64,000 nucleotides of DNA from Pseudonocardia ammonioxydans (lineage in GTDB: Bacteria > Actinomycetota > Actinomycetes > Mycobacteriales > Pseudonocardiaceae), in assembly GCF_900115005.1 (NCBI RefSeq), contig NZ_FOUY01000007.1, positions 124,001 through 188,000 of the forward strand, written 5' to 3'. A model generated the notes under the pieces. That model saw only the letters and a program-made list of their open reading frames with translations, was not told the origin of the DNA and ran no database searches. Each line of letters begins with the position of its first letter. Positions within the stretch are counted from its first letter, which is position 1. Positions 48,723-57,898 of the stretch are shown in pieces. The position numbers were made by a program, and so were the translations under genes.

Positions 48723-51700
48723 TCAGCCGTCCTCGCGGCGCAGGCCCGGCACGGGGCCGAGGCCGTTCGCGGTCGTCGAGCTGCCGGTCGACGAGCTGCT
48801 GGTGGACGAGCTGGACGTGCTCGAGCTGGAGGACGAGCCGCCGGTGGACGAGCCGGTCCCGCCGCCCTCCTCCTCGTCGGCCGGGACATCGGCGGCGCCA
48901 CCGGTCGCGCACGCGTCGGCGACGGACTGCGGGGCGGCCGCGGCCGGGTCCGGCTCGGTCGAGCCCGAACCCGATCCGGAGTCCGGGGACGCGCTCGCCC
49001 CTGCCCCCGACGACCCTGGATCCGGCGACCCTGTCTCCGATGACGGGGACTCCGACGGAGACGGCTCGGGCGGTGCCGGTACCGGGGCGGCGAGCGCCGG
49101 GTCCGGCGGGGGCGGCGGGTCGGCGATCGCGTTGCGCACGACCTCCTGCATGTACTCGACGTCCGGATCGGCGGTGACGAAGAACCCGGTGGACGAGTTC
49201 GGGTCCGGCAGCGACGGGTCGAAGGCGACGCTCTCCAGCTGGAAGCCCTCGTCGGCCAGCACGGCCATCGACGGCAGCACCTGCTGCGGCATGTCGGTGG
49301 CGACGTTCTCCCGGGTGACCGCGGCGATGCTCTGGAACCGGGTGATCAGCTCGGTCGCGCTGGTCTCGGTCACCACCGCCTGGATCAGGCAGCGTTGCCG
49401 GCCCATCCGCTGGTAGTCGGTGCCGTCGCGGCGGGAGCGCGCGAACCAGAGCGCGTCCTCGCCGTTGAGGGTCTGGACGCCGGGCGGGATGTAGTAGTCC
49501 GGCGTGGTGTGGCGGCCGAACGCGGTGACCCCACCGACCGGGATCGGCTCCGGGCCGACGTTCAGCGTGACGCCGCCGACCGCGTCGATCATCGACGAGA
49601 ACCCGGCCATGTTGACCTCGAGGTAGTAGTCGATCGGGAGGCCGGTCATGTACGAGATCGTCGACTGCAGCAGGTTGATCCCGGAGAACGCCGTCGGTCC
49701 CGGCGGCGCGATCTGCGGGTGCTGCTCCCCGTAGGCGTAGACGCCGTTGAGCAGGTAGTCCCCGGAGGATCCGGAGGAGTCGTGGAAGCCGTCCGGGAAC
49801 TCCTCGGCGGCCGGTGACCCGGGTGGGAACTCGGCCCGCTGGATGTTGCGGGGAAGGCTGAACAGCGTGGTCCGGCCGGAGTTGGTGTCGATGCTCGCGA
49901 CCATCATCGTGTCGGTCCGCGTGCCGGTGCGGTCGTCGCCGGCGTCGCTGCCGAGCAGCAGCACGTTGAGGCGGGGTTTGCCGAGCGCCTCGGCCGCGGA
50001 CATCCCGCCGCCCTGGAACAGCGAGTTGAGCAGGCCGCGCTGGGAGTTCAGCAGCTCGACGCCGTAGCCGAACGGCACGGCGACGGTGAGACACAGCAGT
50101 GCCGCGGTCCCGGTACCGACGATCTTCTTGCCGAGCGGCATGGTCCGCGGTCTCGCGAGGGCGTAGGTCCGCGCGATCTGGGCGATCCAGCCGATGCCAC
50201 CGAGCACGAGCGTGCCCGCGATGACGGTCAGCGTGGTCGTGGACAGCAGGTTCTGCAGCAGGGTCGAGCGACGGGTGAGCAGCACCAGCAGCGCGAGCCC
50301 ACCGATGATCGCGACGAGCGTGCCAAGGATCAGGCCGCCGGTGCGCCGGCGGCGCAGGGCCAGGTGGCCGGACCCGGGCAGCACCGTGGACGCGGCCGTG
50401 AGGCCGAGCGCCGCACCGAGACCGGCCCGGGCGGTGTCCGACGGGCGCCGCTTCGCTGTGCCCGTGCCACTGCTCCGGCGCGCGGCCGGGCTGCTGCTCC
50501 GGTCCCCGGCGGGGGAGCCGCCGTCCGGTCCGACCACGGTGGTCGGCGCGTCCGCGCCGTCCGCGGCGGCTGCCGCCCGCACCCCGGGGGCGCGGGGTGG
50601 CCGGGCGGGCGCGGGTCGGCCGGGACGTGCGGGCGCGGCACCGGAGGGCCGGCGCTCGCCCGGGGCCGCACGGTCGGGGGCGCCCGGCGCGGCCGCGGCA
50701 CGCGGGGAGCGCTCGCCGGGTCGTGCGGCGTGCGGGTCCTCGGGGCCCGGTGCGGCGTCCCCGGGGCGGGCGGGCCCGCCGGGGGGTGGTGGGCCGGCGC
50801 CTGCCGGGCCGGGAGTGGCGTTCCCGGGGCGTGCGGGGGTGCCCGGTTCGCCCGGGGCGCGTCCCGCCGCGGGCGGGGCACCGGCAGCGGTGGCCGCCGC
50901 GCCGGCGGCTGCGGCCGCGGCACCGGCAGCACCGGCTGCCGCGCCCCGGCCGGTGCGGTCCGGCCGCTCGCGGGTGCCGCGGGGCCCGTCCGGGGGCGTG
51001 CCCGGTCCGCGGGAGGGGGCCGGTGGTACGCCGGGGCCGCGGGAACCGTCGGCTGGTGCGGCGGGCCCGCGGGAGCCCTCCGGCGGCATGCCGGGGCCGC
51101 GGGAGCCGTCGGGTGGCACGGCCGGGCCGCGGGAGCCATCGGGTCGTGCAGCCGGGCCGCGGGCGCCCTCCGGTGCTGCGGACGGACCGCGGGAGCCCTC
51201 CGGTGGCGCGGCCGGGCCGCGGGGGCCCTCCGGCGGTGCGCCGGCCCCGCGGGGCCGGTCACCCGGTGCGGCGGGCCGGTGGTCCGGACGGGCGGCCGGG
51301 CCCGAGGTTCCGGGGGGCGGCCCACCGGCGGGCCCGGGCGGGCCGGGTACGGCACCCGGGCGTCCGGGAGCTGCGCCCGGCGTTCCGGGGGCCGGGTCCG
51401 CGCCTCCGGGGGGTCCCCCGGGCCGGTGCGGGACGACCGGGAGCTCACCGCTCAGCCGCGCCGCGCGGTCGCGTTCCTCCGGCGGAGCGTCCGGCTCGGT
51501 GGCGCGGTGGCGCCGGTGCTCGGCGGCCGTGTCCGGCCGACCGGCCCGCATCGTCTCGCCGATCCCGCGGCGGGACGCGCCGATCGACCGGATGTCGGTG
51601 GGCCGGCTGTCGCTGTGCCCGCCGCTCGTACGGGAGGTGCGTCCGGACCAGGCGGCGGCGCGCTCGGCCTCGGCCGCGGCCTCGCGGTCGCGGCGGCGCA

Positions 51701-52403
51701 GCCAGGGGCCGCCACGGTCCTCGCCGGGCTGCTCGCGGTCGTCGGGGTGTGCGGGTCCGCGACGGGCCCCGTGCCGGCCGGGCGGGCCGGGCTGCTGGGC
51801 TCCCGATCGCGGTGTCTCCGGGTGCTGGGCTCCCGACTGCTGGGCTCCCGGCTGGGGGGCCTCCGACTGCGGCGTCCCCGGCTGCTGGGACCCCGACCGG
51901 GGTGTCCCCGACCGGGGCGGGCCCGACGGCGCCGGGCCGGACCGGGGCGCCCCGGGGTCTGGCGGGCCCGCCGGCGGGGCGGACGGTGGCGGCGCGGCCG
52001 GTCGCCGGGCGTCCTGCGGCGTTCCCGGAGCCGGCGCCCCGGGCGGCCGGGAGGCGGGCGGCGGGGGACCGGGGCGCTGCTCGGGGCCCGATGCTGCCGA
52101 GGGCCTGCCGGGACCACCGGCCGCGGGCCGGCCGGGGCCGGCGCCCGCCGGGCGGTCGCCCCGCGGATCCTGACCGGCGGGCGGGCGTCCCCCGCCGGGC
52201 GGCGGCGTGTTCGGTGCAGCGCCACCCGGTGCTGCGGGCGGCGGGCCGGACGGGGGCCCCGGGGCACCGCCGTCCTGCTCGCCGCGGCAGTCCGCGCGCA
52301 GGTGCGGGCGGTCGTCGCGGCGGGGGCGGCGCCCGTCCCGCGGGCGCTCGGGGCGCTGGGGTTCGTCGTCCGGGTGGGTGCCCTCACGGGGTCGGTCGTC
52401 CAT
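48723..52403 (-). CDS. LytR-CpsA-Psr (LCP) family cell-wall ligase with giant disordered N-terminus
   Basis: A 1,226-residue protein. Residues 1 to about 680 are Pro/Gly/Ala/Arg-rich with runs of PPEGSRGPA-like decapeptides and no folded domain. Three to four transmembrane helices follow (about 690-790). The LCP domain (about 805-1075) has LNVLLLGSDAGDDRTGTRTDTMMV, SLPRN, DYYLEVNMAGF and ARSRRDGTDYQRMGRQ, including the conserved Arg/Asp residues that bind polyprenyl pyrophosphate. The C-terminus is a long Ser/Thr-rich, probably extracellular tail. LCP enzymes attach arabinogalactan, teichoic acid or capsule to peptidoglycan. AAGGGGG precedes the ATG at 52403. Typical LCP proteins are 300-550 residues. 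Confidence 0.87.
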   Translation of the reverse strand: MDDRPREGTHPDDEPQRPERPRDGRRPRRDDRPHLRADCRGEQDGGAPGPPSGPPPAAPGGAAPNTPPPGGGRPPAGQDPRGDRPAGAGPGRPAAGGPGRPSAASGPEQRPGPPPPASRPPGAPAPGTPQDARRPAAPPPSAPPAGPPDPGAPRSGPAPSGPPRSGTPRSGSQQPGTPQSEAPQPGAQQSGAQHPETPRSGAQQPGPPGRHGARRGPAHPDDREQPGEDRGGPWLRRRDREAAAEAERAAAWSGRTSRTSGGHSDSRPTDIRSIGASRRGIGETMRAGRPDTAAEHRRHRATEPDAPPEERDRAARLSGELPVVPHRPGGPPGGADPAPGTPGAAPGRPGAVPGPPGPAGGPPPGTSGPAARPDHRPAAPGDRPRGAGAPPEGPRGPAAPPEGSRGPSAAPEGARGPAARPDGSRGPAVPPDGSRGPGMPPEGSRGPAAPADGSRGPGVPPAPSRGPGTPPDGPRGTRERPDRTGRGAAAGAAGAAAAAAGAAATAAGAPPAAGRAPGEPGTPARPGNATPGPAGAGPPPPGGPARPGDAAPGPEDPHAARPGERSPRAAAAPGAPDRAAPGERRPSGAAPARPGRPAPARPPRAPGVRAAAAADGADAPTTVVGPDGGSPAGDRSSSPAARRSSGTGTAKRRPSDTARAGLGAALGLTAASTVLPGSGHLALRRRRTGGLILGTLVAIIGGLALLVLLTRRSTLLQNLLSTTTLTVIAGTLVLGGIGWIAQIARTYALARPRTMPLGKKIVGTGTAALLCLTVAVPFGYGVELLNSQRGLLNSLFQGGGMSAAEALGKPRLNVLLLGSDAGDDRTGTRTDTMMVASIDTNSGRTTLFSLPRNIQRAEFPPGSPAAEEFPDGFHDSSGSSGDYLLNGVYAYGEQHPQIAPPGPTAFSGINLLQSTISYMTGLPIDYYLEVNMAGFSSMIDAVGGVTLNVGPEPIPVGGVTAFGRHTTPDYYIPPGVQTLNGEDALWFARSRRDGTDYQRMGRQRCLIQAVVTETSATELITRFQSIAAVTRENVATDMPQQVLPSMAVLADEGFQLESVAFDPSLPDPNSSTGFFVTADPDVEYMQEVVRNAIADPPPPPDPALAAPVPAPPEPSPSESPSSETGSPDPGSSGAGASASPDSGSGSGSTEPDPAAAAPQSVADACATGGAADVPADEEEGGGTGSSTGGSSSSSSTSSSSTSSSSTGSSTTANGLGPVPGLRREDG

Positions 52404-52589
52404 CCCGGGCACCCCCTTCACAGGTCGACTGGCCGATACCGGGTCCACCGTGCCGGGCTCGGCGACCGCGGCACGGGCATCCGGCGACGGCTCCGGCGCG
52501 CGGGCCTCCCGAGAGTACTTGCCGTGATCACGATCTCGGTGGCCGCCCACCCACCCGGGTGGGGGCTTCGGACAGGCCGGACATAGCCG

Positions 52590-53588
52590 TCACTGATACG
52601 AGACGAAGACGGGGGATTCCGGGCGGACGTCGTAGGTCCGGCGAGGGGTGAACATCGGCGAGTCCTCGTCGAGGAAGTTCTTCCAGCCCCACCACAGGCC
52701 CTGCGGGCGCGGCGCGGAGTGGAGGGCGTTCCAGGTCTCGAACTTCTCCTGCGGGGTGCCGAAACCGTCGGCGTGCAACACGGTCGCGAGCTCCGGGTGC
52801 GTGGTGACGAGGTGCTGCCGATCGGTGATCATCGCGACGCGGAACTGGTGCAGCAGGAACACCTTCTGCGGCAGCCCCCGCTCCCGCACCAGCCCGGCCA
52901 GCCAGTCTGCCGTCGCGTTCACCTCGGCCGCGTCCACCGAACCCACCTGGACGCCGTGCCGCTGCCCGTCCGCCAGCCGCCACTCCGGATCCAGCGCCAG
53001 ACCGACGTGCGGGAGGGTCAGCAGCTCGGCGTAGCGCTTCGCCTGGTCGGGGAAGCTCGCCCGCCCCGGCTGCAGGTCCAGCACGACGTACACGCCGGCC
53101 CGGCCCGCCTCCTCGACCCACGGGCGCAGCTCCTCGACGCTCATCTCGGCGGAGTAGTCACCGTCCGGGCCGGGCGCGCTGTCGGCGACGGTCGTGATGA
53201 TCTCGAATCCCGGTACCACCGGCTCGGGCACGAGCGGCTGGAAGTCGGCCGCGAGGTCGTGGGCCCGGGCGATCGACCGGGGCAGGTCCTGCTCGCCGAG
53301 CACCCCCATCGCCGGGGTGCCGGGGTGGCCGTACAGCGCAGCGATCCGGCGTCCGGGGAACACCTCGGTGCCACCGCCCGGGAGTTCGGGCACGGCCGGC
53401 ACAGCGGGATCGGCGGCCGGGGCCGGGGCCGGATCCGGCGGGGGAGCCGCGTCGGCGGCCGGGCCGGCCGAGCATCCGGCGAGGAGCGCACAGGCGGCGA
53501 CGAGCGCGGCGAGCAGCGCGCCGGGTCGTACGCGGCGGAGGAGTCGGTGACGGGGCGTGGACGACTGGGGTACACCGTGGAGAGACAC
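52590..53588 (-). CDS. Lipoprotein with a TIM-barrel-like domain, unknown function
   Basis: A 332-residue exported lipoprotein. A basic start and hydrophobic core end in the lipobox LLAGCS (Cys at residue 39), followed by a Pro/Ala linker. The rest (RIAALYGHPGTPAMGVL...GVYVVLDLQPGRASFP...GLALDPEWRLADGQ...PQKVFLLHQFRVAMI...LWWGWKNFLDEDSP) has the strand-helix rhythm of a TIM barrel like glycosidase-type lipoproteins. I do not recognise a characterised family and name no reaction. It follows the LytTR gene on the same strand with a 67-bp gap and precedes the LCP gene by 186 bp, suggesting a cell-envelope cluster. Confidence 0.78.
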   Translation of the reverse strand: MSLHGVPQSSTPRHRLLRRVRPGALLAALVAACALLAGCSAGPAADAAPPPDPAPAPAADPAVPAVPELPGGGTEVFPGRRIAALYGHPGTPAMGVLGEQDLPRSIARAHDLAADFQPLVPEPVVPGFEIITTVADSAPGPDGDYSAEMSVEELRPWVEEAGRAGVYVVLDLQPGRASFPDQAKRYAELLTLPHVGLALDPEWRLADGQRHGVQVGSVDAAEVNATADWLAGLVRERGLPQKVFLLHQFRVAMITDRQHLVTTHPELATVLHADGFGTPQEKFETWNALHSAPRPQGLWWGWKNFLDEDSPMFTPRRTYDVRPESPVFVSYQ

Positions 53589-53655
53589 CGGTCACCAGGT
53601 TAGGTGATCGGGGCCGCCCGGGCTGTGCAGAACGTGTCGACGGCGTGCCGCAGGG

Positions 53656-54711
53656 TCACCGCGGCAGGATCGGCCCGTCCGGACCGTCCTCCGGGCCGCG
53701 CTGTGGACGCGGCGGGCGCCCGCGCAGGATCCGCTTCAGGCCCGCGGTGTGCCGGCGGCTGACCGGCAGCTCGACGGCGTTCGGGCCGTTGCCGAGCCGC
53801 ACGACGTAGCCGGAGCCCGCCATCCGCAGCTCGGTGATCAACGGGAGCGCCACCAGGTACGCACGGTGGATCCGGACGAACCCGGCATCGCCCCAGCGGT
53901 CCTCGAGCACCGAGACCGGGATCCGCACGAGGTGGCTGCCGTCGGTGGTGTGCAGCCGGGCGTAGTCGCCCTGCGCCTCGACGAACCGGATCGACGAGCG
54001 CGGGATCAGCTTGGTCGTGCCGGCCAGTTCGACCGGGACGACCTCGTCGTCGGCGACGGCGGCCGGCGCGCTGCGGCGCCCGGCGGGAGCGGGTGGGGTC
54101 GCCGGTGCCCCGGCGGGCGGGTGGCCGGGCTCGGCCGGGCGCGCGGCGCGCAGCGCGACGGTGCGGTCCAGCGATCCGGCCAGGCGCTCGCTGCGCAGCG
54201 GCTTGAGGAGGTAGTCGACGGCGCCGACCTCGTAGGCGTCGACGGCGCGGTCGTCGTGCGCGGTCACGAACACGACCGGCGGCGGGGCGGCCATCGCGTT
54301 GAGCACCCGGGCGAGTTCCAGTCCGTCGAGCCCGGGCATCCGGATGTCGAGGAACACCACGTCGACGGCCGGGGTGGACGCGTCGGCCTGTGAGCCGTGC
54401 AGGATGCGCAGCGCCTCGGTGGCGTCCGGTGCGGTGAGCACGGTGTCGACCCGCGGGTCCTCACCGAGCAGGTGGGCGAGCTCGAGCAGTGCCGGTTCCT
54501 CGTCGTCGACCGCGAGCACGGTCAGTGATGACCCGGCCGGGGCCGGTGAGGGCTGCGGGGGCTCGGGCGCGCGGGCCTGGCCCGGCAGGCCGATCGGCCG
54601 GTGGTTGCCCGCTCCGTAGCCGGGTTGCGCCCCGTATCCGGCCGGGCCGGTCGAGCCGGTGACGACCGGCGTCGCGCCGGAAGCGTGTCCACCGCGCGCG
54701 TGGCTGTACAC
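53656..54711 (-). CDS. LytTR-type response regulator
   Basis: A 351-residue regulator. A Gly/Pro-rich stretch of about 60 residues precedes the receiver (LAVDDEEPALLELAHLL; phospho-Asp in VVFLDIRMPG; Lys in YLLKPL). A linker leads to a LytTR DNA-binding domain (IRFVEAQGDYARLHTTDG...RIHRAYLVAL...VSRRHTAGLKRIL). LytTR regulators commonly control cell-wall, virulence or metabolic genes. Start choice: GTG at 54711 has AAGGAGGAG at ideal distance, whereas an in-frame GTG at 54762 has none, so I use 54711. No partner kinase gene is in the window. The envelope genes downstream are plausible targets. Confidence 0.88.
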   Translation of the reverse strand: MYSHARGGHASGATPVVTGSTGPAGYGAQPGYGAGNHRPIGLPGQARAPEPPQPSPAPAGSSLTVLAVDDEEPALLELAHLLGEDPRVDTVLTAPDATEALRILHGSQADASTPAVDVVFLDIRMPGLDGLELARVLNAMAAPPPVVFVTAHDDRAVDAYEVGAVDYLLKPLRSERLAGSLDRTVALRAARPAEPGHPPAGAPATPPAPAGRRSAPAAVADDEVVPVELAGTTKLIPRSSIRFVEAQGDYARLHTTDGSHLVRIPVSVLEDRWGDAGFVRIHRAYLVALPLITELRMAGSGYVVRLGNGPNAVELPVSRRHTAGLKRILRGRPPRPQRGPEDGPDGPILPR

Positions 54712-54988
54712 GGCTCCTCCTTGCCGCGGGCACACCGCCCGCTGACCGGTGACTGCCGGCACACCGTATCGAGGCTGCGGAGCGTCACCGACGGCCGGGC
54801 CTCCGCGCAGGCTCGCACGATCCGGGGTGGGCCGTCGGGGTGGGCGCCGTGGCGCAGGGTGAGAGCGGCGTGCGGCTGCTCGGGGGATGCCGGGTCGGCG
54901 GCCCGCTCCGGGCGCCGGTCGGCGTCACGGTCGCGTGTCGTGACGCGGACGGGTGGCACGTCCGGACCGGCCGGGTGGAGGGGGCGCC

Positions 54989-55006
54989 CCCGCCCGATCG
55001 GGCGGG
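54989..55006. promoter_or_regulatory. 18-bp perfect palindrome in the LytTR/mftD-like intergenic region
   Basis: CCCGCCCGATCGGGCGGG is perfectly self-complementary without a loop, so it is more likely a protein-binding site than a hairpin. It lies in the 515-bp divergent gap between the LytTR gene and the MftD-like gene, left of the CACGTG repeats. The rest of 54712-54988 shows no gene. Confidence 0.45.
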
Positions 55007-55066
55007 CGTGGCCCCCACCGCATTGTGGCACTCGGTGCCGAAACGCTAGCCTGCCGTGAAGTCCGC

Positions 55067-55170
55067 CACGTGGCAGCGTCACGTGGGAACGTCACGTGGC
55101 GACAGCACCGGCGACGACAGCACGTGGCAACAGCACGTGGCGACGGCACGGCACGACGCCACGTCGTGCC
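55067..55170. repeat. 13-bp CACGTGGCRAC-type tandem array upstream of the MftD-like gene
   Basis: Perfect CACGTG palindromes occur at 55067, 55080, 55093, 55121 and 55134: spacings of 13, 13, 28 and 13. Two degenerate units fill the rest (55106, 15 bp; 55147, 13 bp). The array ends in an inverted repeat, GGCACGACG (55150-55158) with CGTCGTGCC (55162-55170). About eight units lie 60-160 bp upstream of the ATG of the MftD-like gene, in its 5' control region. Confidence 0.85.
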
Positions 55171-55226
55171 GGGATGGCACTCCCGACCCGCGAGTGAGCA
55201 CCGCGACCGACTGCGAAGGGGCAGGA

Positions 55227-56444
55227 ATGGCGAGCACGAAGGACTGGTTCGAGAGCGTCGCGGAGGCGCAGCGGCGGGCGCGCAGGCGGCTGCCGAAGTC
55301 GGTCTACTACGCGCTGGTGGGCGGCGCCGAACAGGGCATCACGCTGTCGGACAACGTGGCCGCGTTCGACGAGATCGGGTTCCGGCCGCACATCGCGGAC
55401 CTGCCGCCGCAGCGCGACCAGTCCACGACGGTGCTGGGCCAGCAGATCGACCTGCCGGTGCTGATCTCCCCGACCGGGGTGCAGGCCGTCGACCCCGAGG
55501 GCGAGGTCGCCGTCGCGCGGGCCGCCGCCAGCTCCAACATCCAGAACCCGCTGAACCCCGAGCAGACGGTCTCGACCGGGATGGGGCTCTCGTCGTTCGC
55601 GTCCCGGTCGGTCGAGGACGTCTGCGCGGTGAACGACAAGGTCTTCTTCCAGGTGTACTGGGCCGGTTCCCGGGAGGACATCCTGGCCCGTGCCATGCGG
55701 GCGAAGGAGGCCGGTGCCAAGGGCCTGATCGTCACCCTGGACTGGACCTTCGCGACCCGCCGGGACTGGGGCAGCCCGCCCATCCCGGAGAAGATGGACC
55801 TCAAGGCGATGATGCAGTTCGCCCCCGAGGTCGTGACCAAGCCGCGCTACCTGCTGGACTGGGTGCGCTCGGGCGCGCTGCCCGACCTCACGGTCCCGAA
55901 CATGACCCCGCCGGGCGGCGGGGACGCGCCGACGTTCTTCGGCGCCTACGGCATCTGGTGGACCAGCCCGCTGCCGACCTGGGACGACATCGCCTGGCTG
56001 CGCGAGCAGTGGGGCGGGCCGTTCATGGTCAAGGGGATCATGCACCCGGACGACGCCCGGCGCGCCGTCGACGCCGGTGCCACCGCGATCTCGGTGTCCA
56101 ACCACGGCGGCAACAACCTCGACGGCACCCCGGCGGCGATCCGGGCGCTGCCGGCCGTCGTCGACGCCGTCGGCGAGCAGGTCGAGATCGTGATGGACGG
56201 GGGCGTGCGCCGTGGCGCCGACGTCGTGAAGGCGCTCGCCCTCGGCGCCCGCGCCTGCCTGATCGGCCGGGCCTACCTGTGGGGCATGGGCGCGCAGGGC
56301 GAGCGCGGGGTCACCAACGTGCTGTCGATCCTCTACAAGGGCATCGACGAGGCACTGCTCGGGCTGGGCAAGAACTCCATCCACGAGCTGACCCGCGACG
56401 ACCTGATCATCCCGGAGGGTTTCAGCCGCACCGCGAAGCTGTAG
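55227..56444 (+). CDS. mftD: FMN-dependent alpha-hydroxy-acid-oxidase family protein, MftD-like
   Basis: A 405-residue FMN enzyme of the lactate/glycolate-oxidase family, most like MftD (pre-mycofactocin synthase). The start RRLPKSVYYALVGGAEQGITLSDNVAAFDEIGF and the SPTGVQAVDPEGEVAVARAAA segment match that subgroup. The catalytic His and FMN-binding residues lie in VSNHGGNNLDGTPA. The phosphate site is MDGGVRRGADVVKALALGARACLIGRAYLWG. MftD oxidises the glycosylated peptide precursor to mycofactocin. No mftA, B, C, E or F gene is in the window, so it is either a distant member of a split cluster or a paralogue acting on another hydroxy acid. AAGGGG precedes the ATG. Confidence 0.8.
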   Translation: MASTKDWFESVAEAQRRARRRLPKSVYYALVGGAEQGITLSDNVAAFDEIGFRPHIADLPPQRDQSTTVLGQQIDLPVLISPTGVQAVDPEGEVAVARAAASSNIQNPLNPEQTVSTGMGLSSFASRSVEDVCAVNDKVFFQVYWAGSREDILARAMRAKEAGAKGLIVTLDWTFATRRDWGSPPIPEKMDLKAMMQFAPEVVTKPRYLLDWVRSGALPDLTVPNMTPPGGGDAPTFFGAYGIWWTSPLPTWDDIAWLREQWGGPFMVKGIMHPDDARRAVDAGATAISVSNHGGNNLDGTPAAIRALPAVVDAVGEQVEIVMDGGVRRGADVVKALALGARACLIGRAYLWGMGAQGERGVTNVLSILYKGIDEALLGLGKNSIHELTRDDLIIPEGFSRTAKL

Positions 56445-56474
56445 GCACCGGCCGCCCGCCCCGCCGCCGGACGG

Positions 56475-56789
56475 TCAGCCGCCCGCCATCGCCCCCACCA
56501 CGAGCAACGGCTCGTCACCCCGGGCGACGGCGGGCGGCAGCTCGGTCCCGGCCGCGGAGTGCGAGAGGTCCTCCTCACAGGCGAAGAAGCGCACGAACGC
56601 CCGGCGGGCCCCGGTGTCCCGGTCGCGGATCGCCCCGCACAGCACGGGATGGCGGTGCTCGAGGGCGTCGAGCACCGCGTCGAGCCGGACCGGCGGCCCG
56701 GCGACGTCGAGGCGGAGCTCGCCGTCGACCCGGGCCAGCCTGCGCAGCTGGGCGGGCAGCACGACCCGGACCGTGCACCGGGTGCTCAC
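56475..56789 (-). CDS. MoaD/ThiS-like ubiquitin-fold protein ending in Gly-Gly
   Basis: A 104-residue small protein with the beta-grasp layout: strands [21 protein letters not shown] and [13 protein letters not shown]; a helix around [14 protein letters not shown]; and a C-terminal [10 protein letters not shown]. The exposed Gly-Gly end is what MoaD/ThiS/CysO-type sulfur carriers use for adenylation and thiocarboxylation. GTG 56789 overlaps the stop of the BNR-repeat gene by four bases, so the two are translationally coupled. The E1-like activator and the sulfur acceptor are not in the window. Its function is unknown. Confidence 0.8.
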   Translation of the reverse strand: MSTRCTVRVVLPAQLRRLARVDGELRLDVAGPPVRLDAVLDALEHRHPVLCGAIRDRDTGARRAFVRFFACEEDLSHSAAGTELPPAVARGDEPLLVVGAMAGG

Positions 56790-57898
56790 AGCGTCTGCAC
56801 CTCCAGCGACAGCACGGCCGGCAGGTCGCGCACGATCGGTGCCCAGGTGTCCCCGGCGTCGGGGGAGGCGTAGACCTGCCCGCCGGTGGTGCCGACGTAG
56901 ACCCCGCACTCGTCGAGCCGGTCGACCGCCATCGCGTCGCGCAGCACGTCGACGTAGCAGTGCTCCTGCGGCAGCCCGGTGCTCAGCGGTTCCCAGTCCT
57001 TCCCGCCGGAGCGGCTGCGGTAGACCCGCAACCGGCCCTCGGGCGGGTAGTGCTCGGCGTCGCTGGTGATCGGGACGACGTAGACGGTGTCCGGCTCGTG
57101 CGCGTGCACGTCCACGACGAAACCGAAGTCGCTGGGCAGCCCCTCGCCGATGTCGTACCAGTGTGAGCCGCCGTCGTCGGAACGCATGACGTCCCAGTGC
57201 TTCTGCATGTAGACGGTGTCCGGCCGGGCCGGGTGCCGGGCGAGCTTGTGCACGCAGTGGCCCACCTCGGCGTCCGGGTCGGCGATGCCCTCGCTGAGCA
57301 GCCCGCTGTTGGACGCCTGCCAGGTCGCGCCGCCGTCGCCGGTGCGGAACACCCCGGCCGCGGAGATCGCGACGAGCATCGCGTCGGTGTCGCGCGGGTC
57401 GGGGCAGATCGTGTGCAGGCACATCCCGCCCGCGCCCGGCTGCCAGTGCGGGCCGGAGCCGTGCTCGCGCAGCCCGCGGACCTCCGACCAGCTCGTGCCG
57501 CCGTCGGTGGAGCGGAACAGCGCGGCGTCCTCGACCCCGGCGAGCACGTCGTCCGGGTCGGTCGCGGACGGCCGCAGGTGCCAGACCCGGGTGAACTCCC
57601 AGGGGTGTGGCGTGCCGTCGTACCACTGGTGGGTGCCGGGGACCCCGGCGTAGCCGAAGTCGTTGCCGACCGCCTCCCAGCTGCGCCCGCCGTCGTCGGA
57701 GCGCTGGACCTGCTGGCCGAACCAGCCCAGCGACAGCGCCGCCCAGATCCGGTCGGGATCGGCCGGCGAGCCCGTCACGTGGTACGCCCCCCAGCCGCCG
57801 AACAGCGGCCCGGTCACCTCCCAGTCCCGGCGTGTGCCGTCCGCGGTCAGCACGAACACACCCTTGCGCGTCCCGACGAGTACCCGTACCCCGCTCAT
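56786..57898 (-). CDS. BNR/Asp-box repeat beta-propeller protein (sialidase-like fold)
   Basis: A 370-residue cytoplasmic-looking protein with at least six Asp-box motifs of the type S-x-D-x-G-x-[42 protein letters not shown] and SPDAGDTW. This is a six-bladed beta-propeller related to sialidases and photosystem II assembly factors. No signal peptide is seen, so it is unlikely to be a secreted glycosidase. It is coupled to the MoaD-like gene, and the two form a recurring actinobacterial pair in my recollection; the joint function is not known. The ATG at 57898 is preceded by GTGAGGGAGG. Confidence 0.82.
   Translation of the reverse strand: MSGVRVLVGTRKGVFVLTADGTRRDWEVTGPLFGGWGAYHVTGSPADPDRIWAALSLGWFGQQVQRSDDGGRSWEAVGNDFGYAGVPGTHQWYDGTPHPWEFTRVWHLRPSATDPDDVLAGVEDAALFRSTDGGTSWSEVRGLREHGSGPHWQPGAGGMCLHTICPDPRDTDAMLVAISAAGVFRTGDGGATWQASNSGLLSEGIADPDAEVGHCVHKLARHPARPDTVYMQKHWDVMRSDDGGSHWYDIGEGLPSDFGFVVDVHAHEPDTVYVVPITSDAEHYPPEGRLRVYRSRSGGKDWEPLSTGLPQEHCYVDVLRDAMAVDRLDECGVYVGTTGGQVYASPDAGDTWAPIVRDLPAVLSLEVQTL

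Noticed and set aside
46831..50094. A minus-strand open frame of about 1,090 codons opposite asnB
   Set aside because: asnB on the plus strand has Cys2, the PP-loop and normal length; the antisense frame is a GC-driven shadow and also runs out of frame through the LCP gene.
50364..52651. Plus-strand Gly/Ala/Arg-rich frames opposite the LCP N-terminus
   Set aside because: They mirror the repeat composition of the Pro/Gly/Ala-rich LCP N-terminus. The minus frame continues into transmembrane helices and an LCP domain and has a ribosome site.
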